Of a DNA stretch of 64,000 nt, positions 54,939 to 61,862 are shown one piece after another (within the stretch, counting starts at the first letter, position 1; each line of letters opens with the position of its first letter). Source of the DNA: an uncultured Poribacteria bacterium (lineage in GTDB: Bacteria; Poribacteria; WGA-4E; PCPOR2b); contig OY282444.1 of assembly GCA_958296125.1 (NCBI GenBank), positions 1,855,940-1,919,939 of the forward strand, given 5' to 3'. Both the position numbers and the translations under genes were made by a program. Under the pieces are notes generated by a model. It saw only the letters and a list, made by a program, of their open reading frames with translations, ran no database searches and was not told where the DNA came from.

Positions 54939-56120
54939 CTAACTGACTCTTTGTAAGAAAGTTGTTATCCAATTGACACCGAGTAATTCAAGAATCACGC
55001 CGAGGACGATAGCCGCAAAAATGAATAGCTTGCCCCAATCTTGCCCTCTAAGACTTCCGAGCAGCATCGGTTCTTTAGACAGATAAGCACTAGCGGCATA
55101 GAGTTCTTCGCCTATTAGGGTGTAATCACATGCTGCGATGAAGAAAGGGAGCTGATGTTCAGAAGCGGTTCCGGCGATTTGAATGGCACCAATAGAATTT
55201 CCGGTTTCAGCGAGAATCAGCGATTCAGCATAGAACGTACCTTGCAGGAAAACAGCCGCCGGTTTCTCGCGAACCATGATGCCATCAACCCCGGCGGCAT
55301 AAGCAAACTGGCTTTCGGTAAGAAAGAAAATGTTTTCCTCGTTGTAGGCATCGGGACGGCCTTCATTGAGATAGGAACTTCTCACTATCTCGCGCACCAC
55401 GTTCAGCACAACCGGGTCATTGCACGGTACACGCAAAGGCGTTTCATAGTCCGCTGTCCTTCGAGCTACCTGCCCCAGAATCGTCATGCTGGCAATGGTC
55501 GCGACATCACTTACTCCGCCTAACCCTAAGACATATAGAATTGAGCGTCCCATCTCTGTTGCCCTACCGATGGCTTCATCCACTGCCTCTAAGCCGGGGA
55601 TACGGCGGACAAATATTTCTTTTCCACTCTGGGCATGATAGATATTCCAAACAATCGCTATGGAAAAAAGAAGCATTGCGAGAAACAGCGGAATTTTTTT
55701 GGTATGAAACCACTCCCCTGTCCCTTTAACAAAGTCAGTTTCCCCGGAATCGAATGTCGTCCCATCTTCGGTAACAGCGCGCACGATATAGGCGTAGGGA
55801 GTGCCCTCTTCGATTGTTGAATCTTTGTATTCGGTTGTTTCTGGGGGTAGTAACGGCCCGACTTCCTCAAACTCGCCCGTTTCAATGCGCCGTAGAATTT
55901 GGTATCCCCTGACACGGTTCGCCACGGATATTCCATCTACCGCCTTCTCCCACGTAATTGTTATACTTTTGCCAGCATCATTGGGTGTATCCTTGGCATC
56001 AACGTTCATCGGCGGCGTGACTCCTTGTGCAAAGGTGTTGAGGCCAAACCCAAGCACAAAAACCAATATAACCAACCCTTGAACCACCGGGGACGGACAA
56101 AGGATTTTTTGCCCCTTCAT
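54939..56120 (-). CDS. FN3-domain plus DUF6754-like membrane protein (gene 1 of cassette)
   Basis: The ATG at 56120 (after GGAGGTTAC) gives 393 residues. Signal peptide at about 11-30 (VVQGLVILVFVLGFGLNTFA), one fibronectin type III domain (about 32-130, with VANRVRGYQILRR and TPYAYIVRAVTEDGTTF), a membrane helix (IPLFLAMLLFSIAIVW), a conserved cytoplasmic-type DUF6754 domain (VDEAIGRATEMGRSILYVLG, AGVDGIMVREKPAAVFLQG) and a final helix (LFIFAAIVLGVILELLGV). DUF6754 is uncharacterised; the identification is by resemblance. It heads the cassette behind a consensus-like promoter at 56189-56217. Confidence 0.68.
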   Translation of the reverse strand: MKGQKILCPSPVVQGLVILVFVLGFGLNTFAQGVTPPMNVDAKDTPNDAGKSITITWEKAVDGISVANRVRGYQILRRIETGEFEEVGPLLPPETTEYKDSTIEEGTPYAYIVRAVTEDGTTFDSGETDFVKGTGEWFHTKKIPLFLAMLLFSIAIVWNIYHAQSGKEIFVRRIPGLEAVDEAIGRATEMGRSILYVLGLGGVSDVATIASMTILGQVARRTADYETPLRVPCNDPVVLNVVREIVRSSYLNEGRPDAYNEENIFFLTESQFAYAAGVDGIMVREKPAAVFLQGTFYAESLILAETGNSIGAIQIAGTASEHQLPFFIAACDYTLIGEELYAASAYLSKEPMLLGSLRGQDWGKLFIFAAIVLGVILELLGVNWITTFLQRVS

Positions 56121-56188
56121 TTTGTAACCTCCAGTCTTTTGGTGCGGTGCGTCTATTTCTGTGGTTGAGAATATCATTACTAGCTGTG

Positions 56189-56217
56189 AGTATAGCCCCG
56201 TATTGCAAGTCTGTCAA
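56189..56217 (-). promoter_or_regulatory. Promoter of the four-gene membrane cassette
   Basis: On the minus strand TTGACA (56217-56212), 17 bases, TATACT (56194-56189). It lies about 70 bases upstream of the first cassette gene. Confidence 0.72.
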
Positions 56218-56291
56218 AAGGGAACAGGCTGCAGCAGCTTTTCTGAACGGATATTGATTCACCCGTAAACTTCTGTTAAAATAAGCAACGA

Positions 56292-57242
56292 TCAGAACCC
56301 GCGCTTCTTACCGACAACGTTTCGCAGTTGTTCCCCTTTCAGGTAACGTTCCAAGTTCTCGGAGAAAAACTCAAAAGTCTTGCGCGGCCGATGTTGGGAA
56401 GCGCCGGCGCGGTGCGGAGTGATAATTAGGTTAGGGGCATCCCAGAGTGGGCTGTCCGGCGGGGGCGGTTCAATTTCGGTCACATCCAAGCCGGCTCCGG
56501 CAATTTCGCCGTTTTTCAACGCGTCAACGAGGGCATCTTCATCAATAATGCCGCCGCGAGTGACGTTGACCAAGTAGGCACTCTGCTTCATTACAGCGAG
56601 CTCTTCGCTCCCAATCAAGTGATAGGTCTCCGGGGTTTTGGGACAGGCAAGCATGACCGCATCAGAACGCCTGAGTAGGTCATGCAGGTTTTCCCGTGTT
56701 GCGGGTTTTAGTTCAGCAATCTCGTCCGGCTTGTCTTGGCGCACCGGATCGATAGCCAATATGGTCATATCGTAACCGCGAGCCCGCAGCACCATCTCCA
56801 TGCCGAAGCCCCCCAAACCGATGATTCCGATAGTGCAGCCGGTGAGTTCAATCGCTGGCATCTGCCATGCCCTGCGTCCCTCGCTTCCTATGACGTGCGG
56901 GATACCTCGCGCTAGAGACAAAAGCAACGCCCATGCGTGTTCACCACCTTGGCTTGCGTAGAGCCCCGCCATGTTGGTGACTATCACATCCCTCTCAACA
57001 ATCTCTGGAAATAGAAAGTTATCCATGCCTGCGCTGTTGGATTGAATCCAGCGCAGTTTCGGGGCAGCCGCACAAACCGAGGGCAGAAAAAGCCCCAATA
57101 TGACCTCTGTCTCCGATGCAAACTGGAGAGCTTCCTCCTCGCTGGTAGCGTGGCAAACTTCGTGGTCGCCGTATTTGTGTGCAATCTGTTGAAAGGTTTC
57201 AATCTGCGCTTCGTCAAAGGAAAAATGGATCAGTATTCTCAT
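56292..57242 (-). CDS. D-2-hydroxyacid dehydrogenase (NAD-dependent)
   Basis: The ATG at 57242 (after CAGGAAAC) gives 316 residues beginning MRILIHFSFDEAQ. Rossmann motif TIGIIGLGGFGMEMV (about 141-155), catalytic Arg in NVTRGGIIDEDAL, Glu in AGLDVTEIEPPPPDSPLW, and His in ITPHRAGAS. All three catalytic residues of the family are present. The reaction is reversible oxidation of a 2-hydroxy acid (glyoxylate, hydroxypyruvate or related). A hairpin lies in its 5' leader (57260-57285). It is separate from the cassette behind it. Confidence 0.9.
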   Translation of the reverse strand: MRILIHFSFDEAQIETFQQIAHKYGDHEVCHATSEEEALQFASETEVILGLFLPSVCAAAPKLRWIQSNSAGMDNFLFPEIVERDVIVTNMAGLYASQGGEHAWALLLSLARGIPHVIGSEGRRAWQMPAIELTGCTIGIIGLGGFGMEMVLRARGYDMTILAIDPVRQDKPDEIAELKPATRENLHDLLRRSDAVMLACPKTPETYHLIGSEELAVMKQSAYLVNVTRGGIIDEDALVDALKNGEIAGAGLDVTEIEPPPPDSPLWDAPNLIITPHRAGASQHRPRKTFEFFSENLERYLKGEQLRNVVGKKRGF

Positions 57243-57259
57243 GATTGTTTCCTGATAGA

Positions 57260-57285
57260 CCAATCTCTAGGAAAATAGAGATTGG
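57260..57285 (-). promoter_or_regulatory. 10-bp stem hairpin in the 5' leader of the dehydrogenase gene
   Basis: CCAATCTCTA and TAGAGATTGG pair perfectly across a six-base loop. The hairpin ends 17 bases before the start codon and precedes the Shine-Dalgarno. There is no U-run, so it is not a terminator; a role in mRNA stability or translation is possible. Confidence 0.55.
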
Positions 57286-57797
57286 CGGAAGAAAATTAGT
57301 TAGGATTTACTCAAACTCCATTTGGATAGCGGGCGATTTCAATTGGTATCGTAAGTATTCAGCGGATAAGCTGTCCTAACTTACGCACTACTAGGATAAA
57401 AGGGGAATCAACAGAGCTATTTGTATTTAAGGAACGACGTATTTATTTGGGCTTCGTCAATACTCGATTCACCAACGGCAGCATGCGCTTTCCCTATCCC
57501 TGTTATCAAAACCGCGTCTGTCCCTTTACGCTAACGTAGGTTGGATTTCTCTTCGTGCAACCCAACTTTCACTTTAGTATACTTTACAACTTTACGGTTT
57601 CCCCCAGGCTTCCCACCGCGCAGCAAGGGGAAGAAATCTTGCATAAGTCCTATTAGTAATAGTTTGCTCTAACTACAATGTCATCTTATCATAGGTTGAT
57701 TTTTAGAACAACAAAAAAGTGATGCAATGTAGCTGTTTTATTCCATTCCAACCTTGAAAGGTTCAAATCTTAACAACCACGATAGACGGAGGGGAAC
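57286..57797. other. 512-bp intergenic region with a degraded TIR element
   Basis: No gene seen. TA-ACTTACGCAC at 57377-57388 and TGCATAAGTCC-TA at 57640-57652 resemble, in inverted orientation, the ends of the MITE at 6017-6147 (two G residues missing at the left end). This may mark a decayed element of about 275 bp. A Shine-Dalgarno GGAGGGG precedes the next gene. Confidence 0.4.
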
Positions 57798-58700
57798 ATG
57801 ATTATCGACTCACACCAACACGCATACTATCACGGTGTCAATCCCGCCGGTGTCATCGCCGAGATGGATGACTTCGGGATTGACGTAACTTGGCTGCTGA
57901 CTTGGTATCTGCCGCCGGCGGAGAATGCGCCGGGAAGTTGTCGCGCCTTTAATCCCTGCAATATCCGACCAGACGGAACACATGCGGGGGCGACTTTGGA
58001 TGAACTACTGGGCGCGCGAGATCGATATCCAGATCGCTTTATTGCTGGATATTGTCCGTGTCCGTCTGAGGAGGAGGCTCCAGCACTTTTTGAAGCTGCC
58101 TATCACATGCACGGAGTGCGGGTCTGTGGAGAGTGGAGCTACCGCATGCTGTTGGACGACCCACGCGCATTGGAACTGTTTCACAAAGCTGGCGACCTCA
58201 AATGTCCGGTAGTATTACACTTGGATGTGCCTTATCTGTCAGACGAAAATGGCAAACAAGTTTACCAAACTTACTGGTATGGCGGCGGCACAGGTCCCTT
58301 GGAGCGTGCTTTGCAAGCCTGCCCCGAAACGATTTTTATCGGCCATGCCCCCGGCTTCTGGCGGTATATCAGCGGTGATGCAGACACTGACCCGGCGACA
58401 TACCCGTGGGGACCGATTAAGCCCGATGGTCAGGTGCAACGACTTCTCGACACCTATCCCCATCTCTACGCAGATTTATCCGCCGGATCCGGGCTGGGCG
58501 CATTGCAGCGAGATATAGAACACGCACAGGAATTTCTCACCCATTATGCAGACCGTCTCCTCTTTGGTCGCGATCAACACGGTCAAGCCTTGCAACTATT
58601 TCTGCAAGGACTTGCGCTTCCTGATGAGGTAGCAAACAAGATTTTTTATCAAAATGCGCTACGGTTGGTGCCCCTCCCGGAATTCGGAAACAGGATATGA
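57798..58700 (+). CDS. Amidohydrolase-2 family protein, second copy
   Basis: 300 residues, CGGAGGGG before the ATG. The N-terminal metal motif is DSHQHAYYHG (4-13), with further metal histidines in VVLHLDVPY and FIGHAPGFWRY, and the terminal metal Asp in LLFGRDQHGQ (Asp in a position where the family usually has GSDxP). The substitution of GRDQHG for the usual GSDF(P) and the presence of several conserved cysteines (CPCPSEEE) set it apart from the 20.3 kb copy. The substrate is unknown; it could act on a lactone of the sugar-acid pathway. Confidence 0.8.
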   Translation: MIIDSHQHAYYHGVNPAGVIAEMDDFGIDVTWLLTWYLPPAENAPGSCRAFNPCNIRPDGTHAGATLDELLGARDRYPDRFIAGYCPCPSEEEAPALFEAAYHMHGVRVCGEWSYRMLLDDPRALELFHKAGDLKCPVVLHLDVPYLSDENGKQVYQTYWYGGGTGPLERALQACPETIFIGHAPGFWRYISGDADTDPATYPWGPIKPDGQVQRLLDTYPHLYADLSAGSGLGALQRDIEHAQEFLTHYADRLLFGRDQHGQALQLFLQGLALPDEVANKIFYQNALRLVPLPEFGNRI

Positions 58701-58759
58701 TTTTCGCAATTGAAGTGCGTAAGTCCTACACACTATTCACATGCGATTGCCCTGGTGAA

Positions 58760-58802
58760 AATATCAATTGATATTGACATCATCCCTGCTTTCTGCTAAA
58801 AT
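58760..58802 (+). promoter_or_regulatory. Promoter with a 16-bp palindromic operator
   Basis: TTGACA (58774-58779), 17-base spacer, TAAAAT (58797-58802). A perfect 16-bp palindrome AATATCAATTGATATT (58760-58775) overlaps the -35, an arrangement typical of a repressor or activator operator for a catabolic gene. The target is the mannonate dehydratase gene at 58910. Confidence 0.7.
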
Positions 58803-58909
58803 CTAAAATAGCGCACCGCCTGAGATCCCTGAACGAAGCACCTAAGAGATAGCTTTTAGTCGCTGAAATAAAATTATCTATCACGTTTCAAATCTAGGAG
58901 AATGCAATC

Positions 58910-59926
58910 ATGGCAAAACATCCAATGGACAACATCGAACCGGGTATCAAAGTCACAGCACAGATGTCCCCTAAACCGAGCGAGGAGGATTTACAATTCA
59001 CCAAGCAGATGGGGGTTGAATATGTGGTGCTCTGGACGGATGGCGAACACGCCAATTATGACTATTTTATGAGTCAGCGAGAGATTTTCGAGAATGCCGG
59101 ATTAAAAATCTACGGCTTCGGCAACAGCGATGTCCACAATCAGGACGCGATTGTGTTGAACTTGCCCAACCGCGATGAGAAAATCGAGCAGTATAAACGA
59201 TATATCCGAGATCTTGGCCGCGCCGGAATTCCATACACCACCTACGCCCACATGGGCAATGGTATCTGGAGTACAGAACGTGAAACGACCCGTGGTGGAG
59301 CGAGCGCGAGGGGATTTGACCTAGACAAAGCGAAAGAGGGGCATTGGCGAGAAAAAACTTATCAGATGCCGCTCTCACATGGGCGGGAATATTCGGAACA
59401 GGAAATCTGGGACAACTACACCTATTTCATCAAGGAAGCTGCCCCGGTGGCGGAGGAAGCCGGGGTAATGATTGGCATCCACCCCGATGACCCACCCGTG
59501 CCAAGGCTAGCGGGCATCCCGCGCTGCATCTTCAGCAGCTTTGAGGGCTACAAACGGGCGTTTGAAATCGCCGACAGCCCCAATGTCGGGATGTGTCTCT
59601 GTGTCGGCTGTTGGTTAGAGGGGGGCGAGTTGATGGGCAAGGATGTCCTAGAATCCATGCGCTTCTTCGGTGAATGGGGCAAGGTCTTCAAGGTGCACTT
59701 CCGCAATGTAGACCAGCCACTGCCACACTTTGTCGAGACCTTTGTGGACAACGGGTATCAAGACATGTATCAGGTGATGAAGGTGATGCGCGAGGTGAAC
59801 TTCAAAGGCGTTGCGATCCCAGACCACATCCCGTCTATGGTAGGCGATCGAAGCGGGACAGCTTACACCATCGCCTACATGAACGCACTCGTCAAGCGAG
59901 CAAATGAGGAAGTTGGTGGGGTGTAG
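58910..59926 (+). CDS. uxuA: Mannonate dehydratase (UxuA family)
   Basis: 338 residues, TAGGAGAA before the ATG. The family converts D-mannonate to 2-keto-3-deoxygluconate with Mn. Seen: WTDGEHANYDYF early, the metal-binding IGIHPDDPPVPRL (about 190-202), a Cys-rich strand MCLCVGCWLEGG, and HFRNVDQPLPHF with conserved His, followed by AIPDHIPSM. Length is slightly shorter than E. coli UxuA (394). The palindrome at 58760 probably controls it. The aldolase at 49688 and the dehydrogenase at 56292 could work in the same sugar-acid route. Confidence 0.82.
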   Translation: MAKHPMDNIEPGIKVTAQMSPKPSEEDLQFTKQMGVEYVVLWTDGEHANYDYFMSQREIFENAGLKIYGFGNSDVHNQDAIVLNLPNRDEKIEQYKRYIRDLGRAGIPYTTYAHMGNGIWSTERETTRGGASARGFDLDKAKEGHWREKTYQMPLSHGREYSEQEIWDNYTYFIKEAAPVAEEAGVMIGIHPDDPPVPRLAGIPRCIFSSFEGYKRAFEIADSPNVGMCLCVGCWLEGGELMGKDVLESMRFFGEWGKVFKVHFRNVDQPLPHFVETFVDNGYQDMYQVMKVMREVNFKGVAIPDHIPSMVGDRSGTAYTIAYMNALVKRANEEVGGV

Positions 59927-59929
59927 GGG

Positions 59930-60667
59930 TCATCGCTCTCGGCAAATCCATTGGACTGCCGCTTGCAGAATCTTGTCGTTGCTGTATTGGGAGCCTATTT
60001 CCCTTAGCACAATCGGAGACGCTTTTTGCAACCGCTGCATCTCCTGAATCAGCAGCGGCAACGCCCGCACCACATTATCCACAATAGTCACACCCGCCTG
60101 CTTAGCGGTTCGTGACATCGGGTTAAGGTCAACGGTTACCACTGTTTTGCCCATTTTCTGCAACGCTTCACAACGATCGCCATCCTCAAGAGGAACGAAT
60201 ACCACATCGGCGTGAAAGATTCCCTCTGGATGGACGAACTTCCGGTTTGAGTCAATAAAGGACAGTTGCGCCTCCGTTGTGGGCATTAACACGTGAACCG
60301 CCCCATGTTTCTTGAGATGCTCTTGTATCGCCTGCTCCCGCGCTTTTGAGGCGTGGAAGATGTTCACCTCTAACGGGGCTTTGAGGACGTTTGAAAACGC
60401 GACCAGTTCGCCGGGTGTCAGGGCTGCGACATTTCCATTAACGGAGATTACGGGGTGTTCGGCGAGTAGAAGGGTGGCTGCCCCGGCACGAATCGCGTCC
60501 ATAGCGAAAGGTTGTGTTTGTTCGCCGATAAGATAATCGAAGGCTTCGCCGCGGCCATGCGCCATCAAGCCGTGGATAGAAGTCACTCCACTCTCCACAC
60601 CGGCGACAATTGTATCTCGCAGCTTCAACGACACATATCGAGGATGACTCTCAGGAACATCGTTCAT
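59930..60667 (-). CDS. 4-phosphopantoate--beta-alanine ligase (archaeal phosphopantothenate synthetase, PPS)
   Basis: 245 residues. In Archaea this enzyme joins 4-phosphopantoate and beta-alanine with ATP to give 4'-phosphopantothenate, replacing bacterial PanC plus CoaA. Family motifs are all present: ESHPRYVSLKLR (6-17), AHGRGEAFDYLIGE (36-49), PVISVNGNVAAL (72-83), VPLEDGDRCEAL (158-169), VDLNPMSRTA (179-188) and TIVDNVVRALPLL. Length matches the archaeal family (about 250-260). It overlaps the pantoate kinase gene by four bases (ATGA) on the same strand, as in archaeal operons. Convergent to uxuA with a 3-base gap. Confidence 0.9.
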   Translation of the reverse strand: MNDVPESHPRYVSLKLRDTIVAGVESGVTSIHGLMAHGRGEAFDYLIGEQTQPFAMDAIRAGAATLLLAEHPVISVNGNVAALTPGELVAFSNVLKAPLEVNIFHASKAREQAIQEHLKKHGAVHVLMPTTEAQLSFIDSNRKFVHPEGIFHADVVFVPLEDGDRCEALQKMGKTVVTVDLNPMSRTAKQAGVTIVDNVVRALPLLIQEMQRLQKASPIVLREIGSQYSNDKILQAAVQWICRER

Positions 60668-61509
60668 AACAATCTCCCCTTTTCACCTTTAGAGAGTTTG
60701 GTTTCGGTCGCCCCTTCAAAGGATTGGGCACTGAATACAGCGTTTCCCAACATAATCATGGACGCAACCCCTCCCGCCGCCTCGATCTCACGGATGACCT
60801 CCTGCACCTGTCCGTCCTCTAACAATCCACTATTGATGGAGAACTGTTTGGACAACTGAATACAAGCGTTAAAATCAACTGCGTCCGATTTCGTCAGTTT
60901 TTCTAAAGCCTGCAACGCCTCATCAGCTGCTCTGTTAATCCGCTCTCTCCGTTCAGCATTTTCGAGGATGGTTTTCGTTTGGATAGAGCTAAAATATCGG
61001 TAGTAAATGGGGTGTTCTGAAATCGGCAGCCGTTCCGCAGCGAGGGGATAACCTATCTTCAATTTGACAAGACAACCACCGTGGTATTGGGCGCAGACAT
61101 CTCCCAATCCCGTCCGATTCTCCACTTCAGCGACATGAGCGATCATCGCCAGTTCTTCCTCATATTTGCCGAGTCCTAGCAAGGCATTGAGCGCATACGC
61201 CGCGGCGAGCGAAGCCGCTCCACTCAACCCGAACCCGCAGCCGAGCGGTAGGGGAGAATCAATGTCGATCTCTACTGGCTGAGGTGTCAATTTTTGGACA
61301 ACTGATACAACCGTGGGAAAATGAATCTCGCTGCCGTTAAATCGGACAACGGTCTGGCTATTATTATTATGCTGTGAAACTGTTACGACAACGCCCTCTG
61401 TAATGGTAAATCCCATACCGAGCGAGTGCATCTTGGTTGCTTCTGGATGAGGGATAATCTTGAACACGCAAGAGAGGTTACCGGGTGCGAATGCTTTCGC
61501 CTTTTCCAT
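60664..61509 (-). CDS. Archaeal-type pantoate kinase (GHMP family)
   Basis: 281 residues. Pantoate kinase makes 4-phosphopantoate from pantoate and ATP, the step before PPS. The GHMP ATP-binding motif is PLGCGFGLSGAAS (88-100). The N-terminus AKAFAPGNLSCVFKI and the mid region VENRTGLGDVCAQYHGG fit archaeal PoK proteins, which are distinct from homoserine or mevalonate kinases by this GLGD-containing stretch. Coupled by a 4-base overlap to the PPS gene, which strongly supports the assignment. Transcribed from the consensus promoter at 61571-61598. Confidence 0.87.
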   Translation of the reverse strand: MEKAKAFAPGNLSCVFKIIPHPEATKMHSLGMGFTITEGVVVTVSQHNNNSQTVVRFNGSEIHFPTVVSVVQKLTPQPVEIDIDSPLPLGCGFGLSGAASLAAAYALNALLGLGKYEEELAMIAHVAEVENRTGLGDVCAQYHGGCLVKLKIGYPLAAERLPISEHPIYYRYFSSIQTKTILENAERRERINRAADEALQALEKLTKSDAVDFNACIQLSKQFSINSGLLEDGQVQEVIREIEAAGGVASMIMLGNAVFSAQSFEGATETKLSKGEKGRLL

Positions 61510-61529
61510 GTTTTCGTTGTTTTGACCTT

Positions 61530-61605
61530 ATTTCCGTTGGGATGGATTCAGTGGCTTTATATCGCTGAATATTATACAGATTGGGAACGTAGTGTCAACG
61601 GAAAT
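61530..61605 (-). promoter_or_regulatory. Promoter of the pantoate-kinase operon inside a long inverted repeat
   Basis: Minus strand: TTGACA (61598-61593), 16-base spacer, TATAAT (61576-61571). The region is bracketed by a perfect 10-bp inverted repeat, ATTTCCGTTG (61530-61539) and CAACGGAAAT (61596-61605), centres about 66 bp apart; the upstream arm overlaps the -35. This spacing suits a DNA-looping repressor or co-regulator. Confidence 0.68.
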
Positions 61606-61862
61606 TAACGAGTCCAGAAGTACCTGAATGGGCAAATCAACTTTACCTCTCTTCCGCACAAGGCTTTGTCGCTTTAGCGCAAAGATGTAGGGAGGCTAAG
61701 TACGTACGACCTTTTAAAAGGTCGTTTGGCATTTTCCTTGATATTATTGTGAAAATAGGTTACCCTCCTTTTGTCTTTCGTGGGAGCATCTGATCCCTAT
61801 CGCACAATTCCACGCTTTCTGGACGGGGATAAGAATCCCAATCCTTTAGGTTTGGGAGTATG
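61606..61862. other. 257-bp intergenic region with an 18-bp palindrome
   Basis: Between the ABC exporter stop and the PoK promoter. CGACCTTTTAAAAGGTCG (61707-61724) is a perfect palindrome; read on the plus strand it is followed by TTTGG and a later TTTT, so it could also be a weak terminator. No gene seen. Confidence 0.4.
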
